Source: Antedon mediterranea
Lineage: Eukaryota; Echinodermata; Crinoidea; Comatulida; Antedonidae
DNA length: 64,000 nucleotides
Direction: 5' to 3'
NCBI RefSeq assembly: GCF_964355755.1
Contig: NC_092680.1
Coordinates: 1,775,001-1,839,000, forward strand
In this document: positions 48,519 to 61,744 of the stretch, one piece after another
How the letters are laid out: each line of letters begins with the position of its first letter
Numbering within the stretch: the stretch's first letter is position 1
Made by a program: the position numbers and the translations under genes
The notes under the pieces: generated by a model
Database searches by the model: none
The model's input: only the letters and a program-made list of their open reading frames with translations
What the model was told of the DNA's origin: nothing

Positions 48519-51500
48519 ATGTTTTGCAGATCAACCATACTGTATTTATGTAGGCGATGCAGTAAGTTTTTGAGAAATGATGTAGCTTTGTATTCAAGTA
48601 TTTCTAAAACCAACAAATATGACAACACGGCGGTTGTTGAATCATCACCGGCTAGGCCTAGGCCTAAGCCTAATCCTAGTCAGGAAAGGCAAGCATCCGA
48701 CAATCATCGACAGGCATCGATGCCCTTTAGTGGGGCGAAGCTTGGTGTGTTTACGCAAGTGAAGCCCAAGTTGACTAATGTTTTTACTGAAGATAAACTA
48801 CTTACAGATTTCCTCAAACGGACGATGCCAAAAGATGTAGGTTTCATTTTTTTTTTATCATGAATGACCTTTTGGTGGTCTATGATGAGTAAGAATAGAT
48901 ATAGGATAATCCTTTTTATTTGTGGCCGGACATGACCTTTTAATACGTACCTGGATATGCAAATTAGGTGACCTGAATAAGTGAATGATATTACTAGGTA
49001 GGTAGGTAGGTAGGTGTACATACACATACACATACTTCTTGAAAGTGTAAAATTGGTATGGTATCAATTAATAATGATGATGTTTTTTTTTCAAACATTT
49101 TTACATTTTTCAGGTGCTGCAAGAAATTTATTCGGATTTGGAAAGGTTTGGTAAAAGAGTTGCAACAGAAATCGATGATCTTGGAAAAGAATGCGAGAAA
49201 AATGTACCAAAAATTATAACATTTGATGCATGGGGTAACAGAATTGACGAATTGATCACATGTGATGCCTGGAAGAAACAGCACGATATATCAGCTGAGG
49301 AAGGACTCGTAGCAATACCTTATGAAAAGCAGTATGGCCCATGGAGGTAATTTCAATTTCTTTTATTTCAACTTTGTTTTGCCTGTCAAAAACAGGTGAT
49401 ATAGATTATAGTAGAAAAATTATCATTCAAGATATGTTTTGCTGCCTCAACTGTATTACGGTATATAAACTTTATATTTATAATTGTCTAGCCTGATTTT
49501 TATCTATGCATATCATACATATCTATATGACCTGGTTATTGTATTTGCTTTTATATTTATCTTTCACTTCAGCCATCTATATCAATTTGTTAGTTGTATC
49601 TACCACGATCTGACAATTTTATTTCTGTTTTATTTTCATCTTTCAGTCGAGTATACCAACTTGTTAAGCTCTATCTATATGCGCCATCATCAGGGCTGTA
49701 TTCGTGTCCTTTGGCTATGACTGATGGAGCTGCTAAATTTTTTCAGGTGACTTTCTTTTTATAGAAAAACATTTTTTTGGAAAATCAGTGAAAATAGGTG
49801 CCTAAAAATGGCAAATTTTAGGTGCCAAACTGAAATTATATTTTTATTATAGTTTTGCACAATTTAGGGGGGCCTAGGCCCTTGAATTCGCCTTTGTAGA
49901 GAGGTAGCAGTTGACAGCCAGCAAACAGGTTTTTTAAAATGCCAATTAATTTTTCATTTATATTTTGTTAGATCCACCCAGATTTACCTATGAATGAGCG
50001 GGCATTTTCAAGACTTATTTCTCGTGACCCAAAGCACTTCTGGACGTCTGGTCAGTGGATGACTGAGAAGAAAGGCGGTTCTGATGTCGGTATGTGTCAA
50101 CAGAAGTAGGCAGTATTTCTACAAATTTTTGTGACATTGCACAAACATGTGATGTGCCCAAATGTGGTAGTGATATTCCTTAATATGGTAGTGATATGAC
50201 ATCATCATGTCCATATATGGGCACATCACATTTATTTGTCACATAAAGTTTGATAGTGTAGATAGAGCTTTACAAAATGTATTTTATTACCATACGAATT
50301 TAAGTTACTAGATTATAAAGATTCTTTTTATTTAGGTCTGGGGACAGAAACGTTGGCTGTTCCTCAGCATGATGGCTCGTACAAACTGCATGGGTTTAAG
50401 TGGTTCTCATCCGCTACTGATGCTGACATGACACTGACACTTGCTAGAATAGTAGATGAATCTGGACAAGCAACACCAGTAAGTTCATACTTAAAACACC
50501 ATAAATTGAAGAATAACATAACATTCTTTCATATTTTTAATTTCTTTTTTTTTTAATGAGACTTTAGAAACAAAAAATTGACACAAACCTGGTTCTGTAA
50601 TGAAAACAATGCAAATTTTGTGCATTTTGCTTGGACCCCTTTCACACAGAAAAATTAAAGAAATTATTATCTTGTGTGTGAAAGGTGTAGACAGACAACA
50701 ACATTGGCTTTCTAACCCAAATAAAGCTGCCATTTTTTAGAAGGCAGCATATTTTTAAATAATGCAACATCATAATAATAAAGAATTGATTAGTGTTTTT
50801 ATTCCTTTTTTGTTTTTTTCCTGTGAAGCGCATTATGCGCTTAAGAGTCCAAATGTATTATTATTATTCTAGTCAATCAAGTGTGAATGAAGCCTAATTC
50901 TGTAATTTCAGTGTGAAAGATGCTTTAATTTCAGTGTGAATGAGGCTTTAATTTCAGTTTGAAAGAGGCTTTAATTTTACCTGTCAACTCTATAGGGATC
51001 AAGAGGACTGTCAATGTTCTATGTAGAAACAAAGACTATTGATGGTACATTAAATGGTATTGAGATACAAAAGTTAAAAGACAAGCTAGGCACAAGGCAG
51101 CTACCAACAGCTGAACTGCTTCTAGATGGTACCATTGCCCAACTGGTAAGAGCTCTTCACTGTAATGTATGTAAGGTTAAGTCAATTCAATCTTTTAATT
51201 TTGACGTCGCTTGAGTAGACACCCTTAAATCATGACATTAAACTACATACACCTTTTGAATCTACGACTGTCCTTTACCTAAGTTCCCTATTGTTATTAA
51301 CTTCTGTTAGGTATCACAGAAAGGGAAGGGAGTGTCTAGCATTACCACTATGTTGACTATCTCAAGAATACATACAATTATGATGGCTGTCAGCAGTATG
51401 AGAAGGTCAGTTCTAATATTAAACTTCTTTTCTCTTTTTTTTGGTATGGTTTTAGGTGTCAGATGAAGGAAGAGGGGTGGTTGGTATAACTCCAATGTTA

Positions 51501-54224
51501 ACCATTACCAGGTTACATAACACATTATCAGCTGCGTCATCTATGAGAAGGTAACAAGATTCTCATACAAGTTGTGGCTTTGGCAATGTTCTTGTGAACA
51601 GACTATACTTTGACGACATCCATTGTACAATTTGTACAGAATTGTTCATTTTCTTTATCTTTTGTTCTGATTATTAAAAAAAGTTGTGCAATTTCTACAG
51701 AATAGTGCATTTAGCCAGAGATTTTTGCCTAAAGAGGGCGGCATTTGGTAAAGTTATTGTAGAACATCCTCTCCACATGCAGACACTTTCAAGACTTGAG
51801 GTACCGTTTTGTTGTAGTTTTACAAAGAGATTTAGAATAAAGAAAATATATGGTTTCATTTATATATGTGGCTAATTATATACATTGAATGATGCTTAAA
51901 AAGTGGTGTTACATATCTGTAATATCAAAATCTTTGAAAAGTACTACTTTAAAGTAGTGGAGTAGAGTAGTGAGAGAGGCAAATGCAAGTATTTTGTATC
52001 CGTAGGCAAAATACTTTACTTACGTTTGCCTCTCTTTACCCTGGTTACTAGTTGCATTATGGGATTATGTTTCCATACATGTTTGATAAATTTATCAATG
52101 GGGTAATAATGTTCAGCACTTTGAGGTTTCACAAAGTGAGTGGCCGAGCGGTTAAGACAGTGGAACCGTAATCACGTAGCCATAACATCGGCAGGGGTTC
52201 GAGGCTCACTCACTCCATGGTTCTGGTGGTAGAACGAGTCTTCTCGGATAAGGACTATAAACCGTAGGTCCAGTGTACACAACTTGCTCGTGTGCACTTT
52301 AAAGAACCTAGTACATCTTTCGAGACGAGTAGGGGGTTACCCCGGTGTATTAGTACATCACAGCCACTGATCACCAACTGGGCCCTCTGAGAGATCAGTC
52401 TTTGACTGAAGAGGTCACCCAGTATAAATATATAAAGATAAAACAAACAAACAAATCCAGGATATTATTATTTTGTTTGCATTCATTGTGTTTTGTTATC
52501 AGGTAGAATCAAGAGCAGCCTTCTTAATGGTAATGGAAATTGGTCGTCTGCTTGGCTTAGAAGATTGTGGTGAAGCCAGTGATGATGAGTTGGATATGCT
52601 GAGGCTGTTGACACCTTTGGCTAAGCTATATACTGGTAAACAGGTAAGATATATAGCTCAGTATTCAGCTTGAAATATGTTAAATTATTGAAATCTAATA
52701 TAATATAAATATTGTTATTGTTTTGTGTTATTGATAAAAAATTAATATTAATCTGTCAATAAATAGAATACCAAATATTATGATTGTTTATATATGTACA
52801 GGCTGTTTCAGTAGCATCAGAAGCCTTAGAATGCTTTGGAGGACAGGGCTACATTGAGGACACAGGTTTGCCTGTATTTTTAAGAGACGCTCAGGTAATT
52901 TAATGAATACGCCCAGTCATTTTTATTCATAGATGATCTATGAGCATTTTCTAAATTTAAGTACAATATACGACAACAGGCACACATTTTAAATTTGTAT
53001 AACCATGTGTTATAGGTCCTCAGTATTTGGGAAGGAACAACGAATATTTTATCTCTGGACGTGTTACGTGCCATCACAAAGAGCAATGGAAAAGTATTAT
53101 TGTCGTTCTTTAAAGACGTTGAACAAAAACTTACAAAAGTGGCCATGTCAGAGGTCAATGACCTTCAAAATAGTACACTTAATGTCTCGCAAGCTCTTAA
53201 GGTAAATCTTTTGACAATTTTTGTTGTCTTATGTATTTTATTTTATAGGTTTCTTGTTAGTACCCAGATTGTATCCACGATGTCATTGTAAGCTCATAAA
53301 TTGAATATCTACACTATCAAACTTTATTTGACAAGAAAATATGATCTGCCCATATATGGACATAATGTCATATCACTACCATATTTAAGCATACCACTAC
53401 CATATTTGGGCACATCACACTTTTTTTTGTCAAACTCATTTAAAGTGTAGACAGAGCTTAAACTTAAAAACATGGTTTTTTGACTAATCATATGCTGTAG
53501 GAATTTCTCAGAACCTCCATTAAATCTTTATTCTTTTATAAAGGTTTCCTCTTGGTTATTTGCCAAATTTCTAATAAATAAATCTTTCTCTAACATACAC
53601 CTGAAGGAATATTTTATTATTATAATAAGTAATTATATAAGTAATAATTTTACTTTACTGGTTTAAGAACCTATCTATCCACCAACTTTAATATTTTATG
53701 TAGATTTCTATACAATTTGAATGTCAATTTTATTTTAAAAATATATATCCTTTGTAGGATGTAAAGGAATTTGTAGAAATGTCATCTCAACAGTCATTAT
53801 CATTTATGGAAGCTGCAGCGCGAGATTTTGCGTTTAGTTTATCAAGAATCTACATGGCAGCTGTTATGTTGGATCACGCCGCCTGGCAAGGAGCAGACGC
53901 GTCTGATGTCATGGCTGCCAAACGGTAAGAATACTAGTTTTTGCAGGACCACATACACGTTAACTTTAATGCTTTTTTCCAACAAGCAATGTGATACACA
54001 TTGTATATGCCAGTTGATATTCAGAGCCCCCAATTGAATTAGGGGATGAATTCAAGAAAGTTTACCCACTCAATCCTTTCTTGAAATTTCTTGTATACTG
54101 TAGGTGGTGTGAAATGGATCTTGTACCAGTGATAAAAAATGCCGCTAATGGACACTATAGTTGTGAAGCATATGGACTGGATTATGCAATGGTATTAAAT
54201 GGTCATCCAGAAGCCAGTAGGTAG
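48519..54224 (+). CDS. AidB / ACDH-11-type acyl-CoA dehydrogenase, 13 exons plus an alternative exon
   Basis: Flavoprotein of the acyl-CoA dehydrogenase superfamily, closest in motif to bacterial AidB and nematode ACDH-11. Exons: 48519-48836, 49114-49346, 49647-49746, 49972-50089, 50336-50478, 50996-51145, then either 51311-51405 or 51456-51550, 51701-51800, 52503-52643, 52802-52894, 53016-53201, 53758-53924, 54104-54224 (TAG); 654 residues. The N-terminus ([19 protein letters not shown]) is basic, without acids, like a mitochondrial presequence. FAD-binding motif [11 protein letters not shown], then [18 protein letters not shown] and [29 protein letters not shown] holds a Glu where MCAD has its catalytic IYEGT glutamate. 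Substrate unknown; ACDH-11 is reported to bind C11/C12 acyl-CoA. Exon 1 codes a low-complexity RPRPKPNP stretch built from TAGGCCTA words. Confidence 0.9.
48996..49016. repeat. (GGTA)n microsatellite
   Basis: About five TAGG units in the first intron of the AidB-like gene. Confidence 0.8.
50118..50273. mobile_element. MITE-1 copy
   Basis: Left terminus worn, right terminus good; 62 bp before the exon at 50336. Confidence 0.7.
51311..51405 (+). CDS. Alternative exon 7a of the AidB-like gene
   Basis: 95 nt, phase 0 in and phase 2 out, acceptor GTTAG and donor GTCAGT. It codes [15 protein letters not shown] and [16 protein letters not shown]. Similar to exon 7b but clearly diverged, mainly at positions facing the acyl/FAD helix by analogy with AidB. 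Confidence 0.8.
51456..51550 (+). CDS. Alternative exon 7b of the AidB-like gene
   Basis: 95 nt with the same phases as 7a, acceptor TTTTAG and donor GTAACA. It codes [15 protein letters not shown] and [16 protein letters not shown], closer to AidB (EGEGI...TR). Only 50 nt separate it from 7a. Confidence 0.85.
52131..52455 (+). mobile_element. tRNA-derived SINE
   Basis: The head (52131-52216) has A box GTGGCCGAGCGGTTAAG and B box GGGGTTCGAGGC, like Leu/Ser tRNA. The body includes TTCTCGGATAAGGACTATAA, GTAGGTCC, TTTAAAGAACC and ACATCTTTCGAGACGAG, a central domain I recognise as shared by SINEs of several animal groups. The tail is AAACAAACAAACAAA. It lies just before the exon at 52503. Confidence 0.8.
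53306..53460. mobile_element. MITE-1 copy
   Basis: Complete but with diverged ends; in the AidB-like gene. Confidence 0.75.
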
Positions 54225-54808
54225 ACTTTAAAAAACCAAGAGGTGTGTGGGCAGTACCAGAGGCATGTGTTTGGTAGGAAAAGAATTTACTACTGGTATA
54301 AACCTATTGTACATACACACTTTTTGTGCAGGATAAGTCAGAAGCCGAAAGGAGGAGATCTGTAGGCAGTAAGGCGACTTACTGGATATGGTGAAGTGAA
54401 CAAGACTGTTGGTGTAAACTTACAATCATACACATACATTTATGTGCACAAGACCAAAAACAGTCATGCAGGAGCCAGTAGGCAGACATCGAAAGGCAGA
54501 GAGCTGTTCAGACAACATTCTTGGTAGACATGTGACATAAATAAAACAGAAGTTTACAAGACTACTGGCGCAAAAGGCGTGTACATTACATTTGTACACA
54601 AACATGACATGGTTCTCCAATATTATACTGTTAAGTCTAAATAATGTACATTATATCAACTACTTTATTAAAAGATTAAATATTAAGTACATATTAAAGG
54701 TACTAACATTTCATTAATAAAGAAAATGTGGTTAAATATTGTGAATTTACTGATAAAAAAAGCTCATGGAATATTTATATAAGATAACATTTATATTACT
54801 TGGAGTGG

Positions 54809-54911
54809 TAATGAATATACTGTATATATAATAAACAATTATGGTCATTGGTAGTTTGTTAATGAATATACTGTATATATAATAAACAATTATCGTCATT
54901 GGTAGTTTGTT
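54809..54911. repeat. 51-bp tandem duplication carrying AATAAA
   Basis: Two nearly identical units (TAATGAATATACTGTATATA onward), each with one AATAAA, so a polyadenylation signal may be doubled. Confidence 0.8.
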
Positions 54912-55439
54912 ACTTCTGAAGAATATAAAAATTAGTTGGGAATAGAATTTTCAACAAAATCTCTGTACTATTACTATAGTACAGGGATTTTTTCAAAAAA
55001 ATAGCAATATATCCCCCTTTTATTTTTCGACGTTACTATGGCTCTACACGATGATGATAACACAATAATACACATAAATGGCAATATTATTGCATAATTA
55101 TTGAATTTTAATCGATATATAGCTATTTAAAAAATAATCCCTGGAAAAATTGTACGTATTAGCTAACACATACACTTTTTGAGACTGTTTAATAATTATA
55201 AAAATCAACATTTTATTCAAAATACAGAAATTATATAGATTTTTCTTTTAGAAAACAATAATTGCAAAATACAATTTATAATATAAAAACATTGAGAAAA
55301 GCATTAGCCTGATGCAAGTACATATAATGAAAACATATTAATACGGTAGACTATTGTTTGCAAGGTATAAAAAGGCACTTGGAGGTAATTGGCACATCAT
55401 ACTACATATACAATATACAGCAAACTAAAGTATTATGTT

Positions 55440-55570
55440 AGTTTCTACTTGCAACGACTTAGGCACAATGCAAGTAAGTTTACCAATCACAAGCTACAGT
55501 TTGATGATCAATAGCATTGTGATTAGTCAAATCAAACGTTCTTCTGTTGTGTCCAATTGGAAACACATCT
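55440..55570. mobile_element. MITE-3 copy, old
   Basis: Diverged copy retaining CAATCACAAGC and GTCCAATTGGAAAC. Confidence 0.5.
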
Positions 55571-57850
55571 TTAGTGGCCTTCACAAATAGAGACAACAAA
55601 AACCATGAACAAAATCTATGGTAAAACCAATGTAAAGTTTGAGCTTTTTATGCATTATCAGCTTGTGGTAGTTAACAAACCGTGGTAGCCCAGAAAATTT
55701 AATAAAAGCGGTAAGAATTAACTTTCTAAATATTAAAAATCTTGTAAATCGTACATAATTTAGAATTGCTATAAATACAAAACTTGTAATCTTGTATACC
55801 AGATGAACCTAGTTTTAATGCTTATAATACACCATATGTCTAACAATGTGCCCATGCTATGCTTACATAATAACAATCCAGGCAGTACAGTATCAATTCT
55901 TACTTATAAATCCCAAACCCCTTTATTGCCGCCAGATCATTACTGAGAAAGGTCTACTGTTCGATTTATTTTAATTAAAAAAAAGCATTAAATTTACATT
56001 TTATAGTATAACAAACTGAAAATATCTAAAAAATATCTACGTTCTGTTCAATCAAGTACAAAATGTAACACTACACGTTTTTGTTAAGTACATACAAAAA
56101 TGGTATATTCAAATCTCCCAAACTCTCTTAACATCACAAATGTTGTCCTATGATATCAATAAATATGTCAGGAGTTTTTGGGGTCAGCCCAAGAGTGTAG
56201 TGCCTGATTTGGACTATAGGCTCTATCTATATTAAGGCTCGTTGTACACATTTATTATTGCTTTATTTTTCAACCTAAACTAAAAAAACATTTTTACAAA
56301 CAAGGTACTCTTATTAAAAAATTATACATTTAAAAAATTAACAATCACTTTTTCTTGAAAAAAAAAAAACCTCACAAAGATTTAAATTAAATGATGATAG
56401 GCATTTTTATAAATATCTGGAATTATTAATATTAAATTATTTAAATTGAGTATCAAGGTTCATTTTATTTAAGGTATGTATAAAAATAATGACCAACCCA
56501 AATTTAGTCATTATGATAAAGTATTACCCTTATTTAGACATGTCACATGACTTATTCTAAATACCATACTATGGGCACTAGGTAATATATATATATATAC
56601 ATTACTGTCTGTATTTTACCATATTAAAATAAACAATTCTTTTCTAGATATACCATCCCATTTTTGCTATTATATTTGTTTGTTTATATATAGAAAAAAA
56701 CAGTGAAAAATATATTTAAACTTCAGAAAAGAAAGGCATTAATTTAATTTCATTTTTTTCATTTTTCTTGCATTCAAAATGTGTGCGCACTTTTTAAATC
56801 AAGTTTTGCTATACAAATTTTATTTCATGTATATTCAGTACTAGGAATGTAATAATAAGTGGTAGAAATAAAGCTAGCTTGGTTAAAATTGAATTTAGAT
56901 ATTGTTACATACTTTGACGCATTCCCATCAAATTTAGAAATGCGGACGGATTGGACAATTCTATTCTTTAACAGTATATACTTATTTGCTACTTTTTTTT
57001 TCTTTGGCACTATAGGCTTAAACCTATAGCTTCACTGTGAATGTGATATTATATTGTTGCATAATAATTATCAAGGTAATAAATATGATTATGATGTTGA
57101 ACTTGATGGATACTTTGGAAGACTCTTAACTGTATAAACGTAAGCTAATCTCTTACCTACTAAATACACAAAATATCTGGTACAAAATAACAGGATTTCA
57201 ATATAAGGTACAAAATGTATCATTATTATTGTATTATTGCTTAATAAAATGATTATTATCCAAGTATAAAATCTCTCTTAATCTATAGCAATACGCCACC
57301 AGTTAAACACAATACCTTGTTTATGCCAAAATCATGTACATAATCTATAAAGATAAAACCATTCTGTGTAATGAAAACATCTAAAGTTAATATGTTCTAA
57401 TTTCTAAGCTGATGCAATTTCTGCTATTAACTGAGTAAATACCAAAATATAAAATTTAAAAATTAAAATTAGTAATCTTCTTCAAGGTTGGGAGTTTACG
57501 GTTCTTACAGCATCTATGACATACACAACACAATGGATGTGACAATTTTAAATAAATTCTCAAATAAATTATATACCTAGCAATTAACTTTGCTGAAAAT
57601 TAGAGGGTGGGACTACACATGGATTTTATAAACAATGGACTGGAAATTCTTGTATCTGAATTTAGCTTGAATAAGGGGGTGGGATTATACTTGAGAATAA
57701 GCTTATACTCTGTCCATAGAAATAGTATAATATCTCTATGCTCTGTCATATACAGTATGCGCATATTTCTTCATATTTTTGTTTTGTGAATATAAAGGTA
57801 CAAATTTCTGTTTTTTTAAAATGATTTTTTAAATGCAAAAATATTCAATA

Positions 57851-60800
57851 TCAGTATATTTCTTCATTTTCATCATCATCACTTGGGTATTCGTCCGTGT
57901 CCTCTTCTTCAGGCGACATGTACTCGTGTCTGTTTGGCATTCCTGGCTCTTTTGATAGCACAACATGAACGTTAGAACCGTTATAATACGTAGGTATACG
58001 ATCGTAAGTAGAGAAACAAAGCGTGCGGTTACTACGTGCTTGTAAGACGCCGAAAATGGCGAAGAAAACTACGATGACACATAAACAGGATAGGATGATA
58101 ACAGTCACATGACCACTGGTAGTTGATTTTCTATTGTTATTATTATTGTCTGGTTCATTTTTGGATAAATCCTCGGATGGTGGACCTGGTCTGCAGTGAT
58201 CTGAAAGCAGGTAACATTGTTATTTAATGTGTATCACAAAAATCATCATCATCACAGTTAACATGCAAGATAATTTCAAATTGAAAACTTCAAAGCCACC
58301 AGAATATTAAGTGAGAAATAAAGAGAAATAAACCGGTCCGGTTTTTTCTGCAAGGAAAGGGAACTATCTCTGTTCAAGCCACAGGGTTATCAAAGGCTTT
58401 TTACCATACTGGTGGCTACGGCCCTGATATTTACATTGGGAAGTTGTAAGGTCGAGGGTTCAATCCTCACCTAGTGCCAGGGTTGTAACTCATGACTCTT
58501 TCCACTCCCTAATTGGCAAGTCTGTGCTAGCAGTTGGATTTGTATGAAATTAAAAAAAAAATATATAAAAAAAAAAAAAGAATTTGGTATATTTTCTAAT
58601 ATAAAGTTGATCAATCAATTATCAAATAATAATCAATACCTTTTTTATTGCATTCACAGCATTTTCCTATTTCGGTTGGTTTGCCTTCTTCACAGCAAGG
58701 TACACAGTAGTGGTGATCCTGGTCTATGTGGTGTATGTTCTTTCCCTTTGCACATGTTATACATTGATTTGGTTCAGATCCGTAACACTCAGCACAAGGC
58801 TCTTTACAATCGTTACAAGAACTATTTGTTGGATTGATTGCCTGAACAAGTAAAAGATATAAAATATTAAAAACTATTCATTGACCAACTACAAAAGTAA
58901 CACAGTAAATTCAGTTAAAATTCCATGTTATTAAGCTCTGTCTACACTATCAAACTTTATGTGACCAAAAAATGATATGTCCATGTATGGATATGATGTT
59001 GTCATATCACTAGTACCATATTTGGGCACATCGCATTTTGTTGTCAAACTAGTTTGATAGTGTAAAAACAATTTTGTTGTAAAGCTCTGTCTACACTATC
59101 AAACTACTTTGACAAAAAAAAGTGTGATGTGCCTAAATATGGAGGTGATATGCCCAAATATGGTAGTGATATGACATCATTGTGTCCATAAATAATAAAT
59201 TAAATATTACTAATTACATTAAAGTATGTCATTGATATGCATTTTGGATAGCAAACACCATTATCAAGTATGTGTCCTGGATGGCACCCATCACAATCAA
59301 AAACACCTCCACCTGAAAGAAGAAAATCAACAGTTAACATATGATTAATGGAAAAATACCAAATCTTTGGAAAAAATCCAAAAATTATCCCTAAACCAAA
59401 ATTGTCTTACGATTCACAAACTCACAATCTTTCATATTATAAATATTAATAATCTTTATTGAAATAAAAACTATAAAATTATTCTACTGCAATTTTTTAA
59501 CTGAATTAACAATATTTTGTTTGCTATGTTTATGCAACTATTTAGTAAGCTTTCTTTGTGGCAATCAAAGGGCATGTTTATACAAAACACTATTACATGC
59601 ATATTCAAAAGTATACAAACATTAAGTGTGTTGTATAACATAAAAAAGATATTTTGGGTAATGAGATTTCAATTACGAAAAGGGCTACTTTGCTGAATTC
59701 TAAAATTATGTGGATTCCTGGTAGATGGAAGTGTCCCCGGTGTATTGTTTAGATCTCTTTGCGTTTCCATTTTTAAGTGTACACCATATTTTCTGATAGT
59801 GACAGTGAACACAACAATCAATAGGCAAAAAACGTACAGTAGTTGCTGCAGTAACTGAGGTAGAATAATCTTTAAATGATGCGTTACCTTCAGTACAATT
59901 CAAGCATGAAGAATGGCAATGCCAGCATTCATTTCCGTATGGTGTTCTCAGACAGTAGTGATGTTCAGGCTTATCTTCTAAGCATCGTCCTTCAACTAAG
60001 TATTTATTATCCTTACACGTCACACAGTTGTCGGCAGATGGTCCGTTACAGCTCTCACACCCTGCATTGCAAGGTTTGCACATCTTTGATTGGATATCTT
60101 CATAAAAACTGAACAAAATAATTATATATATTATAAATATTAAATTACATATTATTAGATTACACATACGACTCTCCCAAAGAGGATCTTGAAGAATGGC
60201 TTAACAGAAATGTAAAAAGATCAAGAGGAAGAGCAAAATCAACATGGATCATGAAAGTTTAAAAGGAAATAAAAAATTATAGACAAAATGCAAAACTATC
60301 CTGTCCATGATAGATAAAAATGTCAAAAAAAGTCATTAAAAGTTGACTATAACTCGTTATTTATTGACAGTAGCAACATAATTATAAATAACAGGTAGGC
60401 TTACTAAGTTCCACAGTTGACGACACATTTATTGCCTTTGAGAAACAAGTTATTTTTACATGTGGTGCAATCATTATTTTCAGGACCAAAGCAGGTTAAA
60501 CAGCTGACACTGCATGTACGACACTCATTAGTACTGCTTACATACTGGCTATCATCTTCAGTGGCAAGGTAGTGGAAGTATCCTCTTTCAACTGGACATG
60601 TTGTCACGCAGGTGTCAACTATATATAAAAATTGGGTATGAATGATAATGGCTTGCCTCACCCTTTGTCTGAGTTAGTTTTATATTACCATATATCAAAC
60701 TTATTTACTGTTTTAGTGCACACTCTGGTTAACTGGGTATATTTATTTAAAGCTGTCTACACTAACTACTATGATGGATCCATATATGGACATGATGATG

Positions 60801-61708
60801 TCATATCACTACAATATTTAAGCACATCACTACCATATTTGGGCACATCACACTTTATTTGTCAAACTAGTTTGATAGTGTAGACAGAGCTTTAGAATAG
60901 TTGGTTTAACTATGCACACAAATTTGTACATTTGAAAACCACCCAGAGTGGGGTAGGGGAATTACCCACTCTGGGGTAGGGGAATTACCCACTCTGGGAT
61001 AGGGGCATTACCAACTCTGGGGTAGGGGAATTACCCACTCTTGGGTATGGGCATTACCCACTCTGGGGTAAGAAAATTACCCATTCTGGGGGAATTCAAT
61101 ATGAAAATGTTTTTTGTTTAACTTACCAAGAAGATACGTTTCTCTTGGGCATCCTAAACAGTTGTTTTCGCCATCTCCATAGCATGTTTTACAGTTTTCG
61201 TGACAGTCAACACAGTCCTTGTCTTTGTTGAAGTAGAATCCTGGTGGACACTCATTTTCACATGAATCATAAAAGCCCAAGTACATGCCGCTGGCGCAAC
61301 TATCGCAGCTATTTTGAGATGGTCCTTTGCAGGTTTTACAAGTAGAGTGACATTCTGAAAAGATTGTTGAGATTGTTGTTTTAAATAAAATAAATACAAG
61401 TATTATTTTCAAAAAGACTGTTATCTTTAATAACAAATGTAGAAAGAGAAAGTTGAATACTATCTATTGCAAAAATTAAAATCAAACAAGTTAAAACTGC
61501 TTCAAATTTATTAACACGACTTGTTTCAGACATAGCCTATCATCAGGTGCAGAGAATTGTAACAAAGGATATACATATATCAGTCACAGAATTACATAAT
61601 AAAACAAATCAGCCATAAAAATTAGTTGTATCTAACTCTTAAAACGTAACCTAGGCCTCCTAATAATCTCTTATTATGCTACAATATCTCACATGAGATG
61701 AAGATGGC

Positions 61709-61744
<36 letters not shown>

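Larger units (their letters stand above)
54225..57850. other. Convergent 3' region of the AidB-like and convertase genes
   Basis: AATAAA words at about 54716 and 54829 may end the AidB-like transcript. On the - strand, AATAAA near 56819 and 55208 could end a long convertase 3' UTR. AT-rich; no other gene recognised. Faint repeats of the GCCAGTAGGTAGAC type follow the stop at 54224. Confidence 0.5.
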
